Source of the DNA: Hymenobacter ruricola
GTDB taxonomy: Bacteria > Bacteroidota > Bacteroidia > Cytophagales > Hymenobacteraceae
Direction of reading: 5' to 3'
Length of the DNA: 64,000 bases
Assembly (NCBI RefSeq): GCF_015694525.1
Contig: NZ_JADQDM010000004.1
Coordinates: forward strand, 248,001 to 312,000
This document shows positions 36,476 through 45,186 of this stretch, in pieces (positions within the stretch are counted from its first letter, which is position 1; every line of letters begins with the position of its first letter). A model generated the notes under the pieces. That model did no database searches and had not been told where the DNA came from. It saw only the letters and a list, made by a program, of their open reading frames with translations. A program made the translations under genes and the position numbers.

Positions 36476-36871
36476 ATGAATTTTCCGGTTTTTTCCCGCA
36501 TTACCATCCATCCGTCCATCTGCGGCGGGCAGCCCACCGTGCGGGGGCTGCGCTACCCGGTGTGGCAGGTGCTGGAGTGGCTGGCCAGCGGCACCACCGA
36601 AGCCGAAATCCTCGCCGGGCACCCCGAGCTCGAAGCCGAAGACATCCGGGCCTGCTTGGCCTTCGCCGCCGAGCGCCTCAAGCCCCTCGACCGCACCCCG
36701 CCCACCCAAGAAGACCAGAATTCTGAAGAGTGGATGCTGAGCCGCCAAAGCCAGTGGCTGGCCGAGCAGGAGTTTCTCAAGCAGCTCTGGGAGCGCAACC
36801 CCGCGCCGGCCAGCCCCGGCCCCGAGCCCGCGGCCCGGCGCAAAACCAGCTGGCTGCGCTTGCCGAAATGA
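36476..36871 (+). CDS. DUF433 protein with C-terminal extension, no toxin partner
   Basis: The 131-residue protein carries a DUF433 domain in its first 75 residues (ITIHPSICGGQPTVRGLRYPV, then ILAGHPELEAEDIRACLAFAAER). A 55-residue polar tail follows (SEEWMLSRQSQWLAEQEFLKQLWERN, ending ARRKTSWLRLPK) that the antitoxin at 15188 lacks. No DUF5615 gene is adjacent, so it is either an orphan antitoxin or a regulator that has taken another role. The start is the ATG at 36476; the frame opens upstream at 36404. Confidence 0.85.
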   Translation: MNFPVFSRITIHPSICGGQPTVRGLRYPVWQVLEWLASGTTEAEILAGHPELEAEDIRACLAFAAERLKPLDRTPPTQEDQNSEEWMLSRQSQWLAEQEFLKQLWERNPAPASPGPEPAARRKTSWLRLPK

Positions 36872-36951
36872 GCGGTTTTAAGCCGGAATAGATGCGTAGC
36901 TTTGGCGCCCTTGCCGCCGGCCAGCTGCCGGAAATAAAGCCGCCACCTCCC

Positions 36952-37380
36952 ATGTACCAGGACCTTGCTTCGACGGCTTTTCTGCACGTGGCCTTCCGGC
37001 CCGATTCGTGCCTGCTCATCGGCCGCTGGCTGTGTTCCATCAACGAGGCGCAGTTGCGCGAGGGCTACCAAACCATGCGCCGCGCCGCCCAGCAGCACGA
37101 GTGCCGCCACTGGCTGATGGACGCCCGCCGCCGCACCGACCGCCGCCAAAACGGCCCCGAATGGGTGGTGACCAACTTCCTGCCCCAGGTGCAGCAGGAA
37201 ATGGGCGCCCCGCTCTACGTGGCCTTTCTGGTGCTGCCCAACCACTTGCGCGAAGTAGAAGCCGACCCGGAAATGGCGGAAAAAGAACCTTCGCCCAACG
37301 CGTCGTTTCAGTACGCCCGCTTCATCGACGAAGGCGCCGCCAATGCCTGGCTTGACGAGAAGCGGCGCGGGGATAAGTAG
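36952..37380 (+). CDS. small STAS/SEC14-like family protein, member 2
   Basis: The 142-residue product has a repeat-free alpha/beta layout (LIGRWLCSINEAQLREGYQT, CRHWLMDARRRTDRR, WVVTNFLPQVQQEMG, YVAFLVLPNHLR and a final ANAWL). It resembles the SpoIIAA/SEC14-like small proteins common in Hymenobacter. It is a distant relative of the proteins at 27485 and 46150. There is no signal peptide, and the function is unknown. The start at 36952 avoids an unconvincing 20-residue extension. Confidence 0.6.
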   Translation: MYQDLASTAFLHVAFRPDSCLLIGRWLCSINEAQLREGYQTMRRAAQQHECRHWLMDARRRTDRRQNGPEWVVTNFLPQVQQEMGAPLYVAFLVLPNHLREVEADPEMAEKEPSPNASFQYARFIDEGAANAWLDEKRRGDK

Positions 37381-37401
37381 GAGTGAGAAGCCGCCCCGCT
37401 T

Positions 37402-37488
37402 GTCATGCAGAGCGCAGCGAAGCATCTTTACCGCGCAACGCAATTATTTACTTCCACGGTAAAGATGCTTCGCTGCGCTCTGCATGAC
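37402..37488. repeat. long palindromic intergenic element, copy d
   Basis: The 32-bp perfect arms (37402-37433 and 37457-37488) start GTCATGCAGAGCGCAGCGAA. It fills the gap between convergent genes. Confidence 0.9.
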
Positions 37489-37534
37489 CGTCCGCTGGTT
37501 GTACTGACGTTCTGGTTATTCCGGCCATTGCCTG

Positions 37535-39187
37535 CTACCGTTGGCTTTCCAGCGTTTGCATGGGCGTGGCCGGCTCCACGTTCGAGGTGTTGGGGAAGGC
37601 CACGAAGTGCGACACGCGCGGCGCCTCCGGCCCGCTGTGCAGGCGGCGTACCTGGGCTTCCACGGCCTGGTCTTCCTTGGTGAAGCGGTGGTGCTGGCGC
37701 TGGTGCTCGCCCCAGGTGGCTACGTAGTAGAACTCGGTAAGGCGCGTGGGGTGGGCCACGTCGGCAAACACGCCGGCGCGCAGGGCGCCGTCGCGCAGGC
37801 GCAGGCGCTTGAGCTGCTCGGCCGCCGTGCGGAAGGCGGGCCAGTCGGCCGGCTCCACGCGGTATTCTATCATGATGACGACGGGGCCGTCGTCGGGGTC
37901 GATGTGGCCTTCGGTTTCGGGGTCGGGCCAGTGCTCGGCGGGGTCCAGGTTCAGGCCTTCGGCCGAGCGCATCGGGAAGGGAATGGCCAGCAGCGCGCTC
38001 GCCAGCATCCAGCCCGCGGCAATGAGCAGCGAGATTTCCAGAGTGAGGTGGTCGGCCAGCTCGCCCCACACCAGGCTGCCCAGCGACAAGCCCGCCTGAA
38101 ACACCAGCATATACACGCTGATGACGCGCGCCTGCACCCATTTCGGCACGCTCAGCTGCACGGTGGTGCTGAAGCTGGTCATCACCATCAGCCAGGCAAT
38201 GCCGGACAGGAACATCACCGCATAGAGAATGTAAATCTGGGTGATGAGCGCCAGCGACAGGTTGGTAACGCCGAACATGAGCACGCCCAGCAGCACCCGC
38301 TGGTTGAAATTCAGCCGCTCGCCGGCCCGGCCCATCAGAAAAGCGCCCGTGACGGCCCCCGCGCCCAGCCACGACAGCATCACGCCGTAGTGCCCGGAGC
38401 TGAGGTGCAGCTTGCGCGCCACCACCACCGACACCAGCCCCCACAGGGCCGCCGCCCCAAACGAAAACGCAAACGTGCGCACCAGCACCCCGTAAATGGC
38501 CGGCGAATACTGCACGTAGCGCAGCCCCGCCCGCAGCGCCCCCAGGAAGTTTTCGGCCGGGCCGCTGGTCAGCGTGTGCTCGCGCTTCCAGAAATACACC
38601 ACCGCCCAGGTGCCCAGAAACGACACCCCGTTCAGCACAAACACCCAGCCCGCCGAGTAGTAGGCAATGATGGCCCCGCCGATGGCCGGCCCGATGGCCC
38701 GCGCAATGTTGTTGCTGACCCCGTTCAGGGTAATGGCAAACGACAGCGCTTGGCGCGGCACCAGCTCGTTGGTCACGGCCTGCCAGATGGGCGCGTTCAG
38801 GGCCGCGCCCATGCCCAGCAAAAACGTGAACCCTAGCACGCCATAGGCCGAAATCTGGCCCATGAGCGTGAGCGTGCCCAGAATGGCAGCCACCACCGCC
38901 ATGAACCCCTGCGTGAAGAGCAGCAGCTTGCGGCGGTCCACCATGTCGGCCATGGCGCCGGCGGGCATGCTCAGCAAAAACGACGGCAAGCTGGTGGCGG
39001 CCTGCATCATGGCCACGAGCAGGGCCGAGGTGGTGAGCGTGGTCACGAGCCACACGCCGGCCACGTTCTGCATCCAGGTGCCCACGTTCGAGACCAGGCC
39101 CGCAATCCAGATGGCCCGGAAAAGGGAGTAGGTAAACGGCGTGAGCAGCGTGGCTTTGGGCGGGGCAGGAGGGGCAGTGGGCGTCAT
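37535..39187 (-). CDS. MFS transporter with C-terminal monooxygenase-like (ABM) domain
   Basis: The 550-residue protein has a 10-12 span major facilitator core like the enterobactin-exporter EntS class (DUF894), with the A-motif region GAMADMVDRRKLLL. The last 100 residues are soluble and resemble an antibiotic-biosynthesis-monooxygenase-like dimeric barrel (VVIMIEYRVEPADWPAFR, LTEFYYVATWGEHQRQH, HFVAFPN). The fusion suggests the carrier and the small domain act on the same substrate; the latter could bind a quinone or other ring compound. The start at 39187 is chosen because the frame further upstream encodes the repeat. The substrate is unknown. Confidence 0.88.
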   Translation of the reverse strand: MTPTAPPAPPKATLLTPFTYSLFRAIWIAGLVSNVGTWMQNVAGVWLVTTLTTSALLVAMMQAATSLPSFLLSMPAGAMADMVDRRKLLLFTQGFMAVVAAILGTLTLMGQISAYGVLGFTFLLGMGAALNAPIWQAVTNELVPRQALSFAITLNGVSNNIARAIGPAIGGAIIAYYSAGWVFVLNGVSFLGTWAVVYFWKREHTLTSGPAENFLGALRAGLRYVQYSPAIYGVLVRTFAFSFGAAALWGLVSVVVARKLHLSSGHYGVMLSWLGAGAVTGAFLMGRAGERLNFNQRVLLGVLMFGVTNLSLALITQIYILYAVMFLSGIAWLMVMTSFSTTVQLSVPKWVQARVISVYMLVFQAGLSLGSLVWGELADHLTLEISLLIAAGWMLASALLAIPFPMRSAEGLNLDPAEHWPDPETEGHIDPDDGPVVIMIEYRVEPADWPAFRTAAEQLKRLRLRDGALRAGVFADVAHPTRLTEFYYVATWGEHQRQHHRFTKEDQAVEAQVRRLHSGPEAPRVSHFVAFPNTSNVEPATPMQTLESQR

Positions 39188-39262
39188 CGGCAGCAGGTTT
39201 CTACCCTCATCAACAAGCGGACGGGGCGAATGGCTTCCTACGGCTAAAGGATACAAAAGGCT

Positions 39263-39359
39263 TTGCCTGTCATCCTGAGCGCAGCGAAGGACCTTCTCAC
39301 CAATGAACAAGTTGTTTCGACGTGAGAAGGTCCTTCGCTGCGCTCAGGATGACAGGCAA
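39263..39359. repeat. long palindromic intergenic element, copy e
   Basis: The 38-bp perfect arms (39263-39300 and 39322-39359), with a core CATCCTGAGCGCAGCGAAGG, lie between the MFS gene and the LacI gene. Copies h and k share the subfamily. Confidence 0.9.
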
Positions 39360-39368
39360 TTAGTTCTC

Positions 39369-40403
39369 TTACCGGCGCTGCGACGACTCCCGCACCAGCA
39401 GCCGGGGCTTGAGCACGATGGGCTTGGGCGGACCCTGGCGGTTGGGGCCGCTTTTCAGCATTTTTTGCAGCAATTGCACCGCCGTTTTGCCCATTTGCTC
39501 GCAGCGCTGGTCCACGCTGCTCAGCATGGGCTCGGTGAGCATGGTGAACATCTCGTTGCTGAAGCCCACCACGGCCACGTCTTTGGGCACGCGCAGGCGG
39601 GCGCTTTTCACCGCCTGAATGGCGCCGATGGCCGCCAGGTCGTTGCTCGAAAACACGGCGTCGGGGCGCCGGGGCAGCTTCAGAAGCTGGCGCATGGCCT
39701 GGGTGCCGCCCTTCTGGCTCATCTCGCAGAACATAATCAGCTCCTCGTCCAGGGGCAGGCCGTGGGCGGCAAGGGCGTCGCGGTAGCCCTGGTGGCGGTT
39801 TTTGTGAATGTTGAGGTGCAGCGGGCCGGTGAAGTGGGCAATGCGGGTGCAGCCCTGCTCGATGAGGTGCGTCACCACCTGGTAGGCGCCTTGGTAGTCG
39901 TCAATCATCACGGCGCTCACGTTGCTGCCGCTGAAATCTTCCACCACGCGGTCGAAAAACACCAGCGGGATGTTCTGCTGGCGCACGGCCTCGAAGTGGC
40001 CGAAGCTCTGCGTGGTGTTGGCCAGCGACACCAGGATGCCTTCCACCTGCGAGTTCATCAGCAGGTCGATGTTTTTCTGCTCCTGGCGCGCATCTTCGTT
40101 GCTCTGGCAAATCATCACGTTGAAGCCCAGCTTGGCGGCTTCGGTGGCGATGCCGTGCACCACCTGCGGGAAAAAGTGGCCCGTGATGTGCGGCACCAGC
40201 ACGCCCAGCGTGTTGCTGCGGCCCCGGCGCAGGGCGGCGGCCAACTGGTTGGGCTGGTAGTGCAGCTCTTCGGCCAACTGGCGCACGCGGGCCTTGGTGG
40301 CCTCGCTCACGTCGTCGTGGTCGCTCAGGGCCCGCGAAATGGTGGAGGGAGAAAGCCCCAGCGTCTTGGCCAGGTCAGTGATGGAGGCGCGGCGATTGGC
40401 CAT
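39369..40403 (-). CDS. LacI family transcriptional regulator
   Basis: The 344-residue product is a LacI-type repressor. It starts MANRRASITDLAKTLGLSPS with the HTH and hinge helix (about residues 5-60; ISRALSDHDDVSEATKARV). A periplasmic-binding-protein-like effector domain follows (NTLGVLVPHITGHFFPQVV, PLVFFDRVVEDF, PDAVFSSNDLAAIGAI). The ATG at 40403 is the homologous start. No sugar-utilisation genes adjoin, so the effector and regulon are unknown. It stands upstream of no operon on its strand. Confidence 0.93.
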   Translation of the reverse strand: MANRRASITDLAKTLGLSPSTISRALSDHDDVSEATKARVRQLAEELHYQPNQLAAALRRGRSNTLGVLVPHITGHFFPQVVHGIATEAAKLGFNVMICQSNEDARQEQKNIDLLMNSQVEGILVSLANTTQSFGHFEAVRQQNIPLVFFDRVVEDFSGSNVSAVMIDDYQGAYQVVTHLIEQGCTRIAHFTGPLHLNIHKNRHQGYRDALAAHGLPLDEELIMFCEMSQKGGTQAMRQLLKLPRRPDAVFSSNDLAAIGAIQAVKSARLRVPKDVAVVGFSNEMFTMLTEPMLSSVDQRCEQMGKTAVQLLQKMLKSGPNRQGPPKPIVLKPRLLVRESSQRR

Positions 40404-40457
40404 CTGTTCGTTGTAGCGAAGTGAAAAAATACCCGAACCCGGCGCATGTGCCGGAGT

Positions 40458-40514
40458 CGCGGGCCCGGGTGCGGCCGAAAGCACGAGCTGCTTTCGCCCA
40501 GCGCCGGGCCCGCG
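40458..40514. other. two-tier GC-rich hairpin upstream of the LacI gene
   Basis: CGCGGGCCCGG (40458-40468) pairs with CCGGGCCCGCG (40504-40514). An inner CGAAAGCA/TGCTTTCG stem lies inside it. It lies in the 301-base gap between the LacI and pentapeptide genes and may be a 5' leader structure or a repeat. I see no gene in this gap. Confidence 0.55.
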
Positions 40515-40704
40515 CGGGGTGCTGACAAGTTACCGAAAGCTGATGAGCGCCGTGACAAGGGGCGCTCCTTCCGGGTATAGATGGGAATTCGGCCGCAATC
40601 TACTAGCCGCAGATGAATCCGGGCCGGGGCCCGCCATATTTCCCGCCTTCGGCACCGTCGGACTTATCCGAAGCTTCCCGGCCCCAACGGCCCCGCCCCG
40701 GCTT

Positions 40705-41310
40705 TTATTCTATCACCAGCCCAAACTTGGCCACCACGCCCACCAGGCCTTGCAAGGTGAATTTGGCCCCGAGCAGCGGGTTGGTTTCGGGGTCGATGAT
40801 GAAGCCGGTGGCGGAAGTGAAATCGGCCCCGGCCAGCCTGGTGTTCTGAAACACCGCGCCGGCCAGCGCGCAGTCCTGAAACACGGCGCCGGTCAGGTCG
40901 GCGTCGGCAAAATCGGCTTCTTCCAGCCCGCAGCCCACGAAGCGGGTGCCAGGCATGGTGCGGCCCGCGAAGGAGGCGTAGCGCAGCTGGCACTGGTCGA
41001 AATGCACGCCAAACAGCATGTCGCGGCAGGCCGTGAACTGCAGGCCCAGCAGCTTGCAGTCGGCAAAGGCCACGTTTTGCAGGGCCGTGCCCGCCAGCCG
41101 CACCGTTGCCAGGTTGCAGTGCTCAAACAGGCACTCGCTGAAGCGCAGCCGGCTGAAATCGGCGCCGCTGAAATCGCAGTTCACAAAGCGGAACTCGTCG
41201 AACTCGGCGTGGCCCAACAGGTGCCGGGCGTCCCAGCCCACGGCCACATTGTCACCAGGGAAATGGTCGGGTTTGCGCAGGGCAGCGGGCTTGCGGCGGG
41301 CGGGTTTCAT
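40705..41310 (-). CDS. pentapeptide repeat protein
   Basis: This 201-residue protein is built of pentapeptide repeats with the A(D/N)LxF-like pattern (FSGADFSRLRFSECLFEHCN, LTGAVFQDCALAGAVFQNTR). These form a right-handed four-sided beta helix. Some members (Qnr, McbG) mimic DNA and protect gyrase, but the role here is unproven. It is cytosolic. The start at 41310 precedes the first clean repeats; an ATG at 41349 is also in frame. Confidence 0.9.
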   Translation of the reverse strand: MKPARRKPAALRKPDHFPGDNVAVGWDARHLLGHAEFDEFRFVNCDFSGADFSRLRFSECLFEHCNLATVRLAGTALQNVAFADCKLLGLQFTACRDMLFGVHFDQCQLRYASFAGRTMPGTRFVGCGLEEADFADADLTGAVFQDCALAGAVFQNTRLAGADFTSATGFIIDPETNPLLGAKFTLQGLVGVVAKFGLVIE

Positions 41311-41340
41311 AAGTAGCTGAGACAGGTTTGCAGCTACGAA

Positions 41341-41376
41341 GAACGTCATGCTTCGCTGGCGCTCGGCATGACGTTC
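41341..41376. repeat. truncated palindromic element, copy f
   Basis: GAACGTCATGC (41341-41351) pairs with GCATGACGTTC (41366-41376) around a 14-base loop. It is the outer arm of the CATGCCGAGCG subfamily with the inner part lost. Confidence 0.8.
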
Positions 41377-41400
41377 CTTTTCTTTTTCTACTAAAAGCCG

Positions 41401-43491
41401 CTACAGCTTCACCACGCGCAACGCCTGGCTGAAGCCTTCGCCGCGCAGGCGCAGCAAGTAGGCGCCCGGCGCCAGCCCGGCCGTGCGGCGGCCGATTTCC
41501 GCCTGCAGCTCGGCGGCTGAGCCGTGCAGCGCCAGCACCCGCTGGCCCAGCGACGAGAGCACCTCCAGCGTGAGCGGCTGCGTGCCCAACGACGCGCTGA
41601 GGCGCAGGTTGAAAGCGCCCGAAGTCGGGTTCGGGAAAGCCTCAAACTGTACGCCCGCGGCCGGTTTGGTGGCGGCCGTCACCACGCCGGTAAAGTTCAG
41701 GCCGATGAGCACGGGGTCGTGGTCGGAAGAGCGGAAGGGGCTGGTGATGTCGGTGTTGGCACCGGCCACGTCGTACTCCAAAAACTCGGGCTCGGCGGCG
41801 TTGATGTGCCACTTTTCCACGGCGGCGTGGCCCACCAGGTTGGGCGTGAGCACGGCGTGGTCGAGGGAGCCGCTCATACCGTCGAAGACGTAGGAGGCGC
41901 TGCTGGCCGGGCTGCCCAGCACGAAGCCGGCCGCCCGCAGAATGTCCATCGGGTCTTCTTCGTAGTTGGCGTTGTAGTCGCCCACGCTCACCACGTAGCG
42001 CGTGCCGGCGGGCTTCACCACGGCATTAATAAACTGGACCAGGGCCGTGGCCTGCTGCTTGCGGCGCAGGTTGCTGCCGCCCTGGCCGTCGCCCTGGTCG
42101 GCGTTGGCGCCGCTGCCGCTGGCTTTCGACTTGAGGTGGTTCACCACCAGCGCAAACGTGTCGCGCGGGGCCGTAGCGCGGTTGGTGATGAAAAGCTGGG
42201 CCAGCGGCGGCCGCTCGAAGGTGCCCGTGACGGTGGCCAGCAGCGCGGGGCCGTAGGGCGTGAGGGCGGCGGGCTTGTAAATGATGGCGCAGTGAATGAG
42301 GTCGGTGTTGTTGAGCTGGCGGCTGGCGCCGCCGTCGTTGATGAAGGCGTAGGTGCCCGCGCCCACGGCCTGATTCAGGCCATTGACGAGGTCCTGCACG
42401 GCGGAAGTGGCGCCGGTGCCGTCGTTTTCAATTTCCATCAGGCCAAACACGTCGGCGTTCATCTGCGCGAGGGCGGCGAGAATTTTGCTGCGCTGCCTTT
42501 CAAAATCAGCTTGCGTGTTGGCGCCGCGCGCGGTGGGGAAGCCGCCGCCCGCGCCGTCGCCGTTGAAGAAATTGAGCACGTTCATGCTGGCAACTTTCAC
42601 GTCAATGGGCCCGAACGTGGGCACGGGCGGGCGCACGGTGGTCACCACTGGGGCGTTGGCGCCGGGCAGGGGCTGAATGCGCCATTTGCTGGAGCTGTAG
42701 CCCATGATGCCGCGCAGGCTGGCAATGGTGCTGCCCACGCGCACGGTTTGGGTGGCGGCGTCGAGGTAGGGGATGGGCGTGGGGTTGACGGTGACGCGGC
42801 CGTCGTCGAGCAGCAGCGACTTCTGCACGTTGGCGGCCTGGTAGGCGTTCACGGCGGCCACGTTGGTGGTGCCGGTGCTGCTGGTGCCGGTGGCGGGGTC
42901 GTCGTTGGGGTCCACGAACTGGGTGGGCTGGTACACGAGGCCCTGGGTGGAGAGGTTGAGCACGCCCTGAGTTTTGACCGTGGCCACGTCGGACACCGTG
43001 ACCGGGGCCGAAAACTGCACCAGCATGCCTTCCAGGGGCTCGGCATCGGCCGAGACGGCAAAGGTGGCGTTGTTGATGGTGGCGAAGGGCGGCAGGGCCT
43101 GGGCCGTGGCCAGCACCGTGATGCTGGGGCCGGTGAGCACGGCCTGGCCGTTGGAGGGCGTGGTGGGGGTTTCCTGCACGGCGCCGGTGATGCGCACCCG
43201 CGTGCCGGGCGCCACCGTGGGGTTGGTTTGCACCACGTAGAGGGCGTCGGAAGTGGCGGGGTCGCCGTCGGCGCCGGCGGTTTCGTTCTGCACGTAGAAG
43301 CCGGCCGGGCTCAGGCCCGAATACACGGCTGTCACGATGCCCTCGATGGTGTAGGTACCGGCCGTGGCCAGCACGCCGCTGGTTTGGATGGTGCCGATGG
43401 GCGTGACCGTCTGGGCCTGCGCCGGGGCCGTGCCGGCCGCTAGCAGCGCCGTGAAAACAGCCCCAATCGAGCCGGTAAAAAACTTCATCAT
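41401..43491 (-). CDS. ExeM/NucH family extracellular endonuclease with T9SS tail, paralogue 2
   Basis: The 696-residue protein is a full-length paralogue of the nuclease at 22485. It has a signal peptide (MKFFTGSIGAVFTALLAAGT), the same lamin/OB-like region (PIGTIQTSG, AGFYVQNE), a catalytic domain with EIENDGTG, SVGDYNANYEEDP and SSDHDPVLIG, and a T9SS sorting tail (ending LRGEGFSQALRVVKL). It should degrade extracellular DNA. The start is one of two adjacent ATGs (43491/43488). A loosely matching box TACATTTA lies upstream on the minus strand. The gene is isolated from its paralogue by about 17 kb. Confidence 0.92.
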   Translation of the reverse strand: MMKFFTGSIGAVFTALLAAGTAPAQAQTVTPIGTIQTSGVLATAGTYTIEGIVTAVYSGLSPAGFYVQNETAGADGDPATSDALYVVQTNPTVAPGTRVRITGAVQETPTTPSNGQAVLTGPSITVLATAQALPPFATINNATFAVSADAEPLEGMLVQFSAPVTVSDVATVKTQGVLNLSTQGLVYQPTQFVDPNDDPATGTSSTGTTNVAAVNAYQAANVQKSLLLDDGRVTVNPTPIPYLDAATQTVRVGSTIASLRGIMGYSSSKWRIQPLPGANAPVVTTVRPPVPTFGPIDVKVASMNVLNFFNGDGAGGGFPTARGANTQADFERQRSKILAALAQMNADVFGLMEIENDGTGATSAVQDLVNGLNQAVGAGTYAFINDGGASRQLNNTDLIHCAIIYKPAALTPYGPALLATVTGTFERPPLAQLFITNRATAPRDTFALVVNHLKSKASGSGANADQGDGQGGSNLRRKQQATALVQFINAVVKPAGTRYVVSVGDYNANYEEDPMDILRAAGFVLGSPASSASYVFDGMSGSLDHAVLTPNLVGHAAVEKWHINAAEPEFLEYDVAGANTDITSPFRSSDHDPVLIGLNFTGVVTAATKPAAGVQFEAFPNPTSGAFNLRLSASLGTQPLTLEVLSSLGQRVLALHGSAAELQAEIGRRTAGLAPGAYLLRLRGEGFSQALRVVKL

Positions 43492-43671
43492 GCAGTTGAA
43501 AATTGAAATAACCCCAATTCGGGGCTGTAAATGTACTGGGGTTTGGGCAGTCGTGCTGGCCGAACCCCAAATCCGGCGGATAAGTGCAATGCCCAAATGC
43601 TGTGGCAACTAAGCAGCGGGCCCGGCACGTAAGCAGGGCAGCCCCTTTTCCACTTTTTCACGTCCCTCCCC

Positions 43672-45018
43672 ATGTTTCAAGAAACTACGCCCGCCCTGCC
43701 CGCCACTGCCGATGCGGAGCCCGGCCACGACGAATCGCGCCGCCAGTTCATCCACCACGCCGGGCGCGGCCTGCTGGCCGTGGGCGTGGCCAGCGCCCTG
43801 CCCGTGGCCGCCGCCGAAGCCGCTGCGGCCTCGGCTGATGCCGCCGCGCCGCCCGTCAGTGGCCCGCTCGACATCAAGCTGCCCGCCCTGGAAGCGCCCA
43901 CCGACCCCAAGGGCGCCCAGCCCTTCAACCCCGACGCGCCCGAGCGCCGCGTGGGCTACGCCATCGTGGGCCTGGGCCACCTCACGCTGAACGAGATTCT
44001 GCCCGCTTTCGGCCAGAGCAAGCACGCCAAACCGGTGGCCCTGGTGAGCGGTGACCCCGAAAAAATGCGCAAAGTGGCCCAGCAATACGGCATCAAGGCC
44101 AGCAGCTGCTACTCCTACCAGACCTACGACCAACTCAAGGACAACCCCGAAGTGGAGGTGATTTACATCGTGCTGCCCAACTCCATGCACCACGAATTCA
44201 CCATCCGCGGCGCGAAGGCCGGCAAGCACATTCTCTGCGAAAAGCCCATGGCCGTGTCCTCTAAAGAGTGCGAGGAAATGATTGCGGCCTGCAAAAAAGC
44301 CGGCAAAAAGCTCATGATTGCCTACCGCATTCAGTACGAGCCGCTGAACCGCATGGCCCAGCAAGCGGTGCGCGACAAAACCTACGGCAAGCCCAAGCTC
44401 ATCCAGATGGTGAACAACCAGAACCAGGCCCATGACCAGCAGTGGCGCCACAAAAAAGCCCTGGCCGGCGGCGGCTCGCTGCCCGACGTGGGCCTGTACT
44501 GCCTCAACACCACGCGCTACTTGCTGGGCGAGGAGCCCACCGAGGTTTCGGCCCAGATATACACCACGCCCGGCGACGACCGGTTTAAGGAAGTGGAAGA
44601 GAACGTGACGTTTACGATGCGCTTCCCCAGCGGCGTGATTTCGCAGTGCATGACCGGCTACGGCACGTTCAACAACAAGAGCTACATGGTGCACTGTGAG
44701 GAAGGCACCATCAAAATGGACCCGGCCTTCACCTACCAGGGCCTGCACCAGGAGCGCGTGCACGCCCCCAAAGGCAAGCAACTGAAGGAGACGCCCAACG
44801 ACCCGCAGAAAGACCAATTTGCGCTGGAGCTGGACCACATGGCCGACTGCGTGCGCAACAATAAAACCCCCTTCACGCCCGGCGAAGAGGGCCTGCAGGA
44901 CCAGCGCATCATGGAAGCCATCTACCAATCGGCCAAGGAAAACAAGCCGGTGAAGCTGCCGGCCGTGGCCAAGATTGATGCTTTCCGGGGTTCGCCGCCG
45001 CAGGAGGAAGAGGCTTGA
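43672..45018 (+). CDS. Gfo/Idh/MocA family oxidoreductase with Tat signal
   Basis: The 448-residue protein has an N-terminal twin-arginine signal (SRRQFIHHAGRGLLA), so it is probably exported folded. The Rossmann domain (about residues 90-210) starts GYAIVGLGHLTLNEILPAF. The conserved EKPMAVSSKECEEM follows, and the C-terminal catalytic domain has GGGSLPDVGLYCLNTTRYLL. Such enzymes oxidise or reduce sugar-like substrates with a tightly bound NADP. It resembles glucose-fructose oxidoreductases. The substrate is unknown. Confidence 0.9.
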   Translation: MFQETTPALPATADAEPGHDESRRQFIHHAGRGLLAVGVASALPVAAAEAAAASADAAAPPVSGPLDIKLPALEAPTDPKGAQPFNPDAPERRVGYAIVGLGHLTLNEILPAFGQSKHAKPVALVSGDPEKMRKVAQQYGIKASSCYSYQTYDQLKDNPEVEVIYIVLPNSMHHEFTIRGAKAGKHILCEKPMAVSSKECEEMIAACKKAGKKLMIAYRIQYEPLNRMAQQAVRDKTYGKPKLIQMVNNQNQAHDQQWRHKKALAGGGSLPDVGLYCLNTTRYLLGEEPTEVSAQIYTTPGDDRFKEVEENVTFTMRFPSGVISQCMTGYGTFNNKSYMVHCEEGTIKMDPAFTYQGLHQERVHAPKGKQLKETPNDPQKDQFALELDHMADCVRNNKTPFTPGEEGLQDQRIMEAIYQSAKENKPVKLPAVAKIDAFRGSPPQEEEA

Positions 45019-45038
45019 GGAGCAGAGCCAAACACGAT

Positions 45039-45131
45039 GGTCATGTCGAGCTTGTCGAGACATCTCGCTCGGGGCAGTAATCAATGGATTAGTGGCGGCA
45101 CGCGAGATGTCTCGACAAGCTCGACATGACC
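45039..45131. repeat. long palindromic intergenic element, copy g
   Basis: The 30-bp perfect arms (45039-45068 and 45102-45131) have a core CATGTCGAGCTTGTCGAGAC. A stray half-arm (GCTCGACATGAGCG) follows near 45141. It lies between co-oriented genes. Confidence 0.9.
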
Positions 45132-45186
45132 GTTCTCACCGCTCGACATGAGCGTTCATCTTTATTTTCCTAAAATTCCCACCACC

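Noticed and set aside
36872..36951. Upstream extension of the 36952 gene from an ATG at 36892
   Set aside because: The 20 extra residues are not shared by family members, and the ATG at 36952 is better placed.
40519..41316. A 265-codon plus-strand frame before and across the pentapeptide gene
   Set aside because: It is a mirror of the pentapeptide repeats on the opposite strand.
41524..43443. A 639-codon plus-strand frame opposite the second nuclease
   Set aside because: It is a shadow of the nuclease gene, Gly/His/Val-rich, and the nuclease frame shows clear catalytic motifs.
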